DNA of 20,365 bases from a virus. Below, one piece after another: positions 7,057 to 14,600 of this stretch. Below the pieces are notes generated by a model. That model ran no database searches. It was not told the origin of the DNA and was given only the letters and a program-made list of their open reading frames with translations. The number at the start of each line of letters is the position of its first letter. Within the stretch, counting starts at the first letter, position 1. The DNA lies in the IMG/VR virus record IMGVR_UViG_3300018424_000341, positions 1-20,365 of that record. One strand, 5' to 3'. The position numbers and the translations under genes were made by a program.

Positions 7057-7495
7057 TAAAATGTATCCTTGCTTTTTCGTAATCAGTTTTTAAATTTATA
7101 GTCAAAAACTGATAATCGTAATCGTGTTTATTTTCTGACCCATGTAATTTTCTAGTGTTTAACAAAAACATATCGTTAGGCGATATAACTACATGTTCTG
7201 TAACATTGTTGTTGCTGTGAAATATCACAGCATCATTGTCTCCGACATTTACTAGCAAGTTAGATTTTCGTATATGATCTATGTGGGGATCTAACTTGCT
7301 GTTAGCAGGTATTGTTTCTGCACCAATTAAATGGTCATCGTGCAGATTAAATTGTTCCATGAATTGTGTTGTAATCCAGTCGAAATGCTTGATTTGACCT
7401 ATAGGAAAAACACACTGCACAATGTTATTATACTCAAATTCCCAACGTCCAAAGCCTTGTGTTTCCTGTAACTTAGTGTAAATTTGCTTGTACAT
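7049..7495 (-). CDS. Putative small 2-oxoglutarate/Fe(II)-dependent oxygenase-like protein
   Basis: About 148 residues from the ATG at 7495; an in-frame GTG two codons earlier (7501) is an equal alternative, since neither has a clear ribosome site. The HxD...H pattern is clear, numbered from the GTG: H73-x-D75 in KLDPHIDHIR, then VISPNDMFLLNTRKLHG with H120, and a basic residue in FLTINLK about 17 residues on. The stretch LLVNVGDNDAVIFH between them fits beta-helix strands. It lacks other domains. First gene of a two-gene leftward unit (overlap of 8 bases), divergent from the early operon at 7567. Upstream, reverse-strand CATAAATA (7510-7503) resembles a late promoter but would give an almost leaderless mRNA. 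Function beyond the fold is unknown. Confidence 0.62.
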   Translation of the reverse strand: MYKQIYTKLQETQGFGRWEFEYNNIVQCVFPIGQIKHFDWITTQFMEQFNLHDDHLIGAETIPANSKLDPHIDHIRKSNLLVNVGDNDAVIFHSNNNVTEHVVISPNDMFLLNTRKLHGSENKHDYDYQFLTINLKTDYEKARIHFNV

Positions 7496-7531
7496 TTGCA
7501 CATATTTATGGTATTTTTTGTGAAAAAAAGG

Positions 7532-7560
7532 TTGACTTTGGCCAGTTTTTGTGGCATAAT
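7532..7560 (+). promoter_or_regulatory. Early sigma70-type promoter for the lipoprotein operon
   Basis: TTGACT (7532-7537), 17-base spacer, CATAAT (7555-7560). It shares TTGACTTT and the spacing with the gene 55 promoter. The first ATG (7567) is only 6 bases past the -10, so initiation from it would put that start at the very 5' end of the mRNA (leaderless), or the hexamers may be used with a slightly different register. Confidence 0.7.
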
Positions 7561-7566
7561 ATACTC

Positions 7567-7821
7567 ATGGCTAACAAAACACAGGTTGACAATATGAACA
7601 TTGCCAAATCGTATGTACGCATAGATCATTACGGCAAATTGCTTATTCCTACAAATATGTTGGAAAAACTGCTGGAACATGCATTTGTAGCAGATACTGA
7701 TTATGTTGATGGTAAAGATGTTCTTTCAAAACTCGAACGAATTGACCGTGTTAAAGTTCACAGTGCTGATGAAGTAAAAGGAATTTTAATGCATCAAGAA
7801 CTAGGTGGTAACAGTGATTGA
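7567..7821 (+). CDS. Small phage protein of unknown function
   Basis: An 84-residue protein (MANKTQVDNMNIAK). The frame is open from 7549, but that start lies inside the -10 element, so 7567 is taken; a further in-frame ATG (7594, MNIAKSYVRID) is possible if the mRNA is leaderless. No Cys, no membrane segment and no recognised motif. It reads as a short beta part (SYVRIDHYGKLLIP) followed by two or more helices (TNMLEKLLEHAFVAD, VLSKLERIDRVKV, ADEVKGILMHQEL), acidic overall. First gene of the early rightward operon; its stop overlaps the start of the SWIM protein. I do not recognise a family, although small proteins of this type are common near early promoters of T4-like phages. Confidence 0.7.
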   Translation: MANKTQVDNMNIAKSYVRIDHYGKLLIPTNMLEKLLEHAFVADTDYVDGKDVLSKLERIDRVKVHSADEVKGILMHQELGGNSD

Positions 7822-8119
7822 GATATTACAAGAAGTAACTGATTGGGGCGACTACCCAGTTAAAAATGGAATTTATCATGTCAACAGTGCTGGACAACTT
7901 GTTCAGCACAATGACGTTGTATTTAAAAACCCGATTAAGCAATTCAGCAAGTCTTACAGGAAGTTTGTTAAAATAGGCGAACGCCCTGAAGAGTTTAGCA
8001 AAAATGTTATTGTAGTCAATGGTTCAAAAGGCAATACTTACACAATTGAAGATGGTAAGTGTAGTTGCCCTGGTTTTACTTTTAGGGGAGATTGTAAGCA
8101 TGTTAAAGAACATTGTTAG
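7814..8119 (+). CDS. Small SWIM-type zinc-finger protein
   Basis: About 101 residues from a GTG at 7814, chosen because AGGTGG (7803-7808) sits 5 bases upstream; another in-frame GTG at 7805 would overlap that site. The C-terminus is a SWIM-like zinc motif, C83-x-C85-x8-C94-x-H96 (GKCSCPGFTFRGDCKH), preceded by NTYTIEDGK, the usual beta-hairpin entry of SWIM domains. The N-terminal part (VTDWGDYPVKNGIYHVNSAGQLV) looks like a small beta domain, followed by a basic helix (KQFSKSYRKFVK). SWIM fingers bind DNA or partner proteins. The start overlaps the previous stop and its end overlaps the lipoprotein start by 20 bases, so the three genes are coupled. The molecular role is unknown. Confidence 0.75.
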   Translation: MIEILQEVTDWGDYPVKNGIYHVNSAGQLVQHNDVVFKNPIKQFSKSYRKFVKIGERPEEFSKNVIVVNGSKGNTYTIEDGKCSCPGFTFRGDCKHVKEHC

Positions 8120-10442
8120 TTTATTTTTAGTATTGTCTGTGATTGGCTGTGCAAGTGGCGGGGGTTCAGCAGGTATTGCAACAACCACGGTTGCACCTCC
8201 TCCTACCACAACCACTACCAATACTGACAAACGATATCAATTTGATGCATTTTCAGATCAGTACACTGAAGCAACCAGCAAACTAGGATATAACAAAGTC
8301 ACCTATCAAGTAGGCGAGTTTAATAATACTCAGTGGGTAAATGGCAAATACACTGTGGAAGATTTTTCATTTTTGCAGGTTGTTATAGACGGCAGTCACG
8401 GTGGTAAAGATCAAAATGATCCAAACAGTGACGAGTATTCAGAACCAGGTAATTGGATGACCAATGCATCTGTGGTTATAGAAAATGATATCAATCAAGA
8501 CGGCCACAGCGATTTTGTGATTTACATGCAGACGTTTGGTGATAGAAATACATTACCGGGTATGCGAATGTTACAATTTGTAAATGACGGGGAAGGACAT
8601 TTCAAATTAGACTGTAGTGTGTTTGAAAACAATGTGTGTCCTATTGTGTTTGGGGAAGGTTCTGTAATGAATAATCTTGGTTGGTGGCACAACGAAGAAG
8701 CACCTGTACAAGAATACAATATGGGCATAGCACATCAATACGACTTGAACGGCGATGGCAACAAAGACATTTTTAATGTTAGTCAGTTGTGGCTTACTGA
8801 TAGTGGAAAGTTTGTTGACTCCCATACCAATCTACCTGATTTTATGTTTGAAAACTTAAATCCTGATGGTGTTGACGTAGGTATTTTTGTGCATGATCAT
8901 GCAGTCGGTGATCTCAATGGTGACGGATTTAATGATATTTTTATGCCTAATACCACACCAGTGTATTCACAAAATAATGGCTACATGTTTTTTATGCTAA
9001 ACGACGGCAAAGGAAACTTTAAGAACACCAGTTTTAAAGTTGGTCATGCCGGCCATTTTGCAACGTCTACTACTATTGGAGATTTTGACAATGACGGATA
9101 CGGTGATATTGTTTTGGGTTGGAGTAACAATGCATACAAGAATTTAGGTGGCAACAGTGTTGGTGGAATTTACTGGGGTAATAGTGACTCTGATTATACC
9201 AAAGACTACACAGCACTGCCTGCAGGGTATTACGACCAGAACATAGCATTTGATGTACAGTCTATGGATTTTAATAACGATGGATTGTTAGACTTAGTTT
9301 TTGCAAACACTAATGCTGATCCTTACTATCAAGGACATGTATTACAACTAATAGAAAATCTTGGTAATAGACAGTTTAGCCACTTCAAGTTTTTTGACGA
9401 AGGTGCAGAAACTAGTAACCTTGGAGTTGGGCATATTTATATACTAGACTTTGATCATGATGGCAACAATGATATTTTTGTAGGCCCTTACACTGATGCA
9501 TATGTTTTAAAAAATAACGGTGATGGCACATTTGTAAAATACAATCAATTTGCTGTACCCGAAAATAATCCAGATATGTCATTGCTGTTTCCAGTAGAAG
9601 TAGATGGCAAGTACGAATACGATTTTATTGGAATGGATATTTTGTCCATGAGTGAAACACAAACTGTTACAAACTTTTTTATCAGTTTAGATCCCCCGGC
9701 ACAATTACAAGAAATGCATGATGAATTGTTTGACAAATCTATAAATCATGTTCAATCAATATTTGAAAACAAGACTATGTTTCATAACATTAAAAACACT
9801 TCGCTGTCAGATAGTGTATTTTTTGTAAACAATGAACAAAATAATATTGCAGGGTACTCTCATAACTTTGAAAACTTTGGTATTACTTTTGGACAAACAG
9901 ATGATGGCGGCTTGTTATATTTAGACAGACAGCATGACGGATATCATTATGGTATTGGTTATTTTAACAACAGTGTAGACTCATTGAATGTTGGTAAATG
10001 GTATGGTACTGGTACAGCAACAATTGATTTTGAGACTATAAATGCATTTGCTGAAACATTTATACCTTTAAACTCAAATATTTTTATAACATCGGGTGTT
10101 GCATTGTTTAACACAAAAGTGAAAGGCTTTACTGAACAAAATAGTCAATACAATATTTCTGTACAAGATTTTACAATGAACGATTTAGAATTGTACACTG
10201 ATATTACAGGATACAAAAGTACTAAATTTGGAACCACAATGTTAAGTCTAGGACTTAGTTCATATTACAGTTTGGGCAACACTGACATTGTGTGGGACGG
10301 TGGTTTAGTTTCTAAGTTTAAAGAATCTGAGCAAGTTGCTAGAGCAACTCTTACACATACATACAATATTTTTTATGCTAAGGCAACGTTCAGCTCGTTT
10401 GATAGTGACACGTTTGAAATAGGATTTAATTTAAGTTTTTAA
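8100..10442 (+). CDS. FG-GAP/VCBS-repeat lipoprotein with outer-membrane-like C-terminus
   Basis: A 780-residue protein. The ATG at 8100 is chosen (the frame is open from 8019) because it opens a lipoprotein signal: K3, hydrophobic core, lipobox VIGC with lipidated C17, then ASGGG; Ala at +2 favours the outer membrane. GGGGAG lies about 9 bases upstream. A T/P-rich linker follows (about 27-42). Six calcium-binding type DxNxDGxxD motifs begin near residues 130, 215, 271, 328, 390 and 450, spaced mostly 56-62 apart, as in FG-GAP/VCBS beta-propellers. The last 180 residues have alternating polar/hydrophobic strands and end in Phe (FEIGFNLSF), the hallmark of outer-membrane beta-barrels. It is last in the early operon and not next to virion genes on its strand. 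Role unknown: host-surface change or superinfection block is inferred. Its stop abuts the convergent gene 51-like stop with no gap. Confidence 0.85.
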   Translation: MLKNIVSLFLVLSVIGCASGGGSAGIATTTVAPPPTTTTTNTDKRYQFDAFSDQYTEATSKLGYNKVTYQVGEFNNTQWVNGKYTVEDFSFLQVVIDGSHGGKDQNDPNSDEYSEPGNWMTNASVVIENDINQDGHSDFVIYMQTFGDRNTLPGMRMLQFVNDGEGHFKLDCSVFENNVCPIVFGEGSVMNNLGWWHNEEAPVQEYNMGIAHQYDLNGDGNKDIFNVSQLWLTDSGKFVDSHTNLPDFMFENLNPDGVDVGIFVHDHAVGDLNGDGFNDIFMPNTTPVYSQNNGYMFFMLNDGKGNFKNTSFKVGHAGHFATSTTIGDFDNDGYGDIVLGWSNNAYKNLGGNSVGGIYWGNSDSDYTKDYTALPAGYYDQNIAFDVQSMDFNNDGLLDLVFANTNADPYYQGHVLQLIENLGNRQFSHFKFFDEGAETSNLGVGHIYILDFDHDGNNDIFVGPYTDAYVLKNNGDGTFVKYNQFAVPENNPDMSLLFPVEVDGKYEYDFIGMDILSMSETQTVTNFFISLDPPAQLQEMHDELFDKSINHVQSIFENKTMFHNIKNTSLSDSVFFVNNEQNNIAGYSHNFENFGITFGQTDDGGLLYLDRQHDGYHYGIGYFNNSVDSLNVGKWYGTGTATIDFETINAFAETFIPLNSNIFITSGVALFNTKVKGFTEQNSQYNISVQDFTMNDLELYTDITGYKSTKFGTTMLSLGLSSYYSLGNTDIVWDGGLVSKFKESEQVARATLTHTYNIFYAKATFSSFDSDTFEIGFNLSF

Positions 10443-10679
10443 TTACATCCAGTCGCCGCTTTTATCACCACTCTTTGCTTTATTATATCTGTTTAAGGTA
10501 TTGATTAAAAGCTCTCTTTCCACAGGACTAAGGTGCCAAGCCTCTGTATAGGTAACGGCACCTTCACTGTATATAGCCAACTCTGCTACTTGTTTTAGAA
10601 TCTGTTTTTGATCTTTATCGAGTTTACCTAAGTAACCAGTAATTTCTTCTGGTTCGGCTGACCCTAGGAACCCGTGAAA
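10443..10679 (-). CDS. gp51: gp51-like frame, made as a -1 frameshift extension of gp26
   Basis: In the -1 frame relative to gene 26, the reverse strand codes for 78 residues from the slip site to the TAA at 10445-10443 (FHGFLGSAEPEEITGYLGKL..., then EGAVTYTEAWHLSPVERELLINTLNRYN, ending SGDWM). The latter matches what I recall of gp51, the T4 baseplate-hub assembly factor encoded right after 26. There is no ATG, GTG or TTG between the in-frame TGA at 10694-10692 and residue 34 of this stretch, so ordinary initiation cannot make the whole conserved protein. The frame opens exactly at the gene 26 heptamer A-AAT-TTT. A gp26-gp51 fusion by frameshifting is the simplest reading; initiation at an ATT codon is the less likely alternative. 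Confidence 0.75.
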   Translation of the reverse strand, partial: FHGFLGSAEPEEITGYLGKLDKDQKQILKQVAELAIYSEGAVTYTEAWHLSPVERELLINTLNRYNKAKSGDKSGDWM

Positions 10680-10685
10680 AAATTT
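10651..10685 (-). promoter_or_regulatory. -1 frameshift signal: slippery heptamer A-AAT-TTT plus downstream stem
   Basis: The reverse strand reads AAATTTT at 10685-10679 in the phase X-XXY-YYZ of gene 26. Six bases later a stem can form: GGTTC (10672-10668) with GAACC (10655-10651), loop of 12. An alternative stem, AACCAG with CTGGTT further on, competes for the same AACC. The gene 26 stop (TAG 10666-10664) falls in the loop. Confidence 0.65.
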
Positions 10686-11530
10686 ACAGGATCAAAGTTG
10701 ATAGGTGCTGTAAATACTTGATCACAAGTTTCACTACTGCACTCTATTTGCACTTCTTGTTTAACTCCTTTAGAGTTGACAGAATTTACAAAGGTCTCAA
10801 TTTCTTTTCCTGTTTTGCTGTCTGTGTTTTCTAAAAATTCTCTAATAGTGGGTTTGTCTTTGACGACCATTGGTTGACCGTCTTCGCCATCAAATGTTAC
10901 TGATGATATACACTCAATAAGTAATTCAAAGTTCAAGTCTGCTAAAGTTACAAAACTGGTGTTGAATGCTTTAAGACGTTCCATATCATCTTTCATTTCT
11001 GAAATGCTTTGCATACTTCTTGTACTTTGAAAACTTGCTATTCCTGCTTTAATAGTATTTTGGTATGTAAAAGGTAATGCTTTTATAACAAGACCGTTAG
11101 CAAGGGTTTTTTCATATTCTTTATCTAATTCTTCCATGCTCATCAAAGATGATTCTACACTGATTACAACGTCTGTTACATTTTCGCATGCAGGACATGT
11201 TGCACTAACATCTACTTCATCGCCACCACTTGCTCCTCTGATAGCAATCAAAAGTGCATCAACGTCTGCACTGTATAATTGTTTAGGGTGCTTGATTTGT
11301 GGTACACATGATTTTATCAATGCTGACACTGCTTCGCCGTTTAATAGTGCATCAGGATTTTTTAGCAATAATTCATCCTTTGTGGTCATAGGATAAATTG
11401 CTAATTCTTCGCCTACAGCATCTTGATCCATGACATTTTCGTCGTAAAACTTGCCGCCACTTGGAATTTTTGTATAAAGTTTGGGCGATCTAAAATACGC
11501 ACTCAATGGATTCTGGTTATTTTTGCTCAT
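10664..11530 (-). CDS. gp26: Baseplate hub assembly protein gp26-like (T4 baseplate family), with frameshift site
   Basis: A 288-residue protein, start at the ATG 11530 with AGGAGT upstream. It opens with SAYFRSPKLYTKIPSGGKFYD and IYPMTTKDELLLKNPDALLNGEAV, the signature of the T4 gp26 family in marine phages. A four-Cys pair probably binds zinc: CPAC near 111-114 in the first half and CSSETC near 270-275 at the end. T4 gp26 is 208 residues, so this is a longer form. The last codons before TAG contain A-AAT-TTT, where a -1 slip continues into the gp51-like frame. This parallels the tail-assembly chaperone pairs (lambda G/GT) encoded before tape measure genes, and the tape measure gene does start 120 bases away, divergently. 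Confidence 0.85.
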   Translation of the reverse strand: MSKNNQNPLSAYFRSPKLYTKIPSGGKFYDENVMDQDAVGEELAIYPMTTKDELLLKNPDALLNGEAVSALIKSCVPQIKHPKQLYSADVDALLIAIRGASGGDEVDVSATCPACENVTDVVISVESSLMSMEELDKEYEKTLANGLVIKALPFTYQNTIKAGIASFQSTRSMQSISEMKDDMERLKAFNTSFVTLADLNFELLIECISSVTFDGEDGQPMVVKDKPTIREFLENTDSKTGKEIETFVNSVNSKGVKQEVQIECSSETCDQVFTAPINFDPVNFFTGS

Positions 11531-11553
11531 TAAAACTCCTGTTTATAATTTAT

Positions 11554-11561
11554 GATAAATA
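11554..11561 (+). promoter_or_regulatory. Late promoter, GATAAATA type, for the tape measure gene
   Basis: ATGATAAATATAAC matches the extended form at the baseplate and portal sites. It lies about 90 bases before the ATG at 11650, in the 119-base divergent gap between 26 and the tape measure gene. A leader of about 80 bases, A/T-rich, would follow. Confidence 0.65.
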
Positions 11562-11649
11562 TAACTTAACAACTCGTTAAAGTTATTTTTTTAACATGTT
11601 ACTTATTTATCTGAGTTAAAACTAGTTATAAAGGATTTTTTGAACATAA

Positions 11650-14600
11650 ATGATTGAATTCCAGATAGACGGCCAAAACTATAGGTTCCCTGAATGGGCA
11701 ACAGAGTCTACACAAGTGCAACTTCGTGATCTTATGGCTGAACTGGCTAAAAGGAATGGTGTCGGTAATAATGCATTAAACAGAATTCTAAAAGCACAAG
11801 AAGAAGCGTTAGACGAATTAAAAGATCAAGCAAAAGGCGACAAGAAATCCGAAGACGACAAGAAAAAAGCAGATGACAAACTGATTAAAAAACTTGACGA
11901 AATGGTAGAAGGCTTAGACGAAGTCAGAGATGCTACACAAGAAATCAAAGTAGAAGTACCAAAATCATTTAGAGACCAAATTGCAGACACATTAGAACGT
12001 GATGGCGAGTATCTAGGGGGTGCCTTGTTGGGTGCCGCAGGCACAGTTGTTAAGTTTGGTGGTGTAATAGGTGGTACACTTTTAACTGGTGCCGGATTTG
12101 TTGGCAACAAGTTGATGGAAGCCGGCTCTACTGTAAATGAATTAGTTCAAAGTGGTATAGGTTTTAACACAACATTCTCTGAAATGGGCATGGGTGTTGT
12201 TGAAGCCACAGGACACCTAGGGGCATTAGGTTTAGGATTTGGTGAAGCGGCTGAATTGATGAAACGCAGTTCAGCAGTAATTGCAACACAAGGATTTAAA
12301 CGTTTTGAGCAAACCATGCAATTTGCCGCTGATACTTCAGAAGAACTTGGTATGAGTTTTGATGAGAGCATGAACACATTTGGTGAGGCATTGACTAGAC
12401 GCCAACGTATGTTAAATATTGGCAGTTTAGATCAAGGTAGATTAAATGCACAGATTGCCAAAACAACCAAGGTACAAACAGCATACGCCACAGCATTGGG
12501 TGTTAGCACAGAAACGTTACAAGCATTTGTTGACGGGTTATTAAACAACAATGGATTACTAACATCTTCTATTTTGAGATTCAGCAACACAGTTAGAGCA
12601 GACTTAGTTGCCGGCATAGAAGTTTTTGCTAGTGGCTTAGCCGCAATGGGCGGCAAATCGGGTGAAGACATTGCCGCGGCATTTTTAGAAGCCGGTTCAG
12701 CAGGCGCAATAGGACTTAGCGATGCGGCAGTAGGATTAGTTACAGCATTGCCTAATTTGGCTGGACCAATGAACCAGTTTATCAAAGGCATTCAAAGCGG
12801 CACAATGAATCAAGACGAAGCCAATGATATGGTTCAAGGCCTGTCAAAAAACTTAGGAAATCTCAGTAACACTGAAAAAGAAAGAATTAGATTACTAGCA
12901 AGAACAGGCGACCAATCTGCACAGATGTTAGCAAATGCTATTGCACAATTTGAGCAATCAGAATCAAAAATCAAAGAAATAAACAAAGCATTAGGCACAG
13001 GCTTTGACATGGACATGGTACAAAAAGGCAGAAACGAATTTGCAAAAACCATGGCACAAATAAGCGGCGGTGCCGAAAATGCATTCTTTAGTTTGTTTGC
13101 AGACCCAGAAATTACCAAAGCACTCACAGATGGATTTAAAGAAATATTGGGTGTGTTTGGTATGGGGGTTGACGACACAGGCAAAGTTGCTCAAGATATG
13201 GGTAAAACTGTTAAAAAGTTTGTGCCTATAGTTAAAAATTTAGTAACAGGTGCAGTAACATTAGTTAAAGATTTATTAGAATATTTTAAAGGCTTCATGG
13301 GAGACGACGGATTTGACTTCTCGGGTCTCATTGGCGATTTAATAGGCAAAGCATTAGGCGCCGCAGTCAAAGGACTGCTCTTTGCAATTCCTAGTTTTGC
13401 TCTTGCACTATTTGGTCTTGCAGTTGCAAAAACAGCAGTAACAAACTTTTTAATGCCACAAATACAATCTTTTACTAGTGCGTTGTTCAGTAAAGGTTCA
13501 GAGCTTGCTAAAAAAGTAGGTGAAACTGCACTTGGATTCGCCAAGAGCATGTTTGACAGCAAAGGCGGAAAAGCCACACAAGCATTTATGGGCAAAGCCG
13601 CAGGATTTATCAAAGACAAAGCAGGCGGCATATCCGAAAAAATACAAAGCAGTCCTATAGGGCAAAAAGTTGCAGACAAATTAGGCAGTTTTCAAAAAGA
13701 CGGTGCCAAGATGACCGAAAAACTTCAAGGGTCTATGACCAAAGGAGGTTCATCTGGAGGATTCTTAAAAAGTATTGCAGATGGTGTTGCCAAGTTTGGC
13801 GATACCAAAGTTGTTAAAGGTGCCGCCAGTTTAACATTATTGGCAGGTGCAGTTACACTCACAGCAATAGGACTTAAAAAGTTTAACGATGTAGACTTTA
13901 TGTCTGTAGTTAAAGGCACTGTTGCAATGGCAGGCTTGGCCACTATGGCACAATTCTTAGGCAAAGGTTCAACAGCAATGGTCAAAGGTGCCGCGGCAAT
14001 ATTATTGTTAGGCACAGCAGTAGTACCAATGGCATTTGGTTTAAGCCTAATGAAAGATGTTGGCCTAGATACCATAGGTATTATGGCAGCCGGATTAGTA
14101 ACATTAGGTATTGCGGCTGCCGGATTAGGTTTAGCATTACCATTTATACTGTCAGGCGCCGCCGCTATAGGTGCGTTAGGATTAGCCCTCATACCGTTTG
14201 GAATAGCACTTAATTTAGTTTCTTTAGCATTACCAACATTTACTGAAAGCATGGATGCTATGTCAAAGATAGATGGTGGTGGTTTATTAAATGCGGCAGG
14301 TGGTATGTTAGCAATCGGTGGCGCAATGGCACTGATGGCTCCGCTATTACCGTTTATGTTGATAGGCACTTTAGCGGCACCAGCCATTATTGCAATGGCA
14401 TCAGCATTAAAATCGTTCAATGATGTTGACATGTTTAATCTCTTGTTAGCAGGAGAAGCCATGAAGTCTATCGGCTCGGGCATGTCTACTTTAAGTGGCG
14501 GCTCGTTGATGAGCAGTCTCAAAGACGGTATAGGGTCACTGTTTGGAGCAGACAGCCCAATAGACAAAATCAAGAAATTTGCAGATGGATTAAGTGAAAT

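Noticed and set aside
7399-7680. 93-residue reverse frame spanning the divergent promoter
   Set aside because: It crosses the early promoter and both starts and lacks a ribosome site.
8019-8099. Longer N-terminus for the lipoprotein starting at 8019
   Set aside because: It would overlap the SWIM coding region much further and bury the lipobox; the start at 8100 gives a standard lipoprotein signal.
10446-10663. Frameshift mutation or sequencing error at the end of gene 26
   Set aside because: The slip-phase heptamer, the correct -1 direction and the family precedent for chaperone frameshifting make a programmed event more likely, and gene 26 ends normally in frame 0. An indel error cannot be fully excluded from sequence alone.
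13725-14573. 282-residue reading frame on the reverse strand inside the tape measure gene
   Set aside because: Composition is A/P/N/S low complexity produced by the Gly/Ala-rich forward frame; no start signals.
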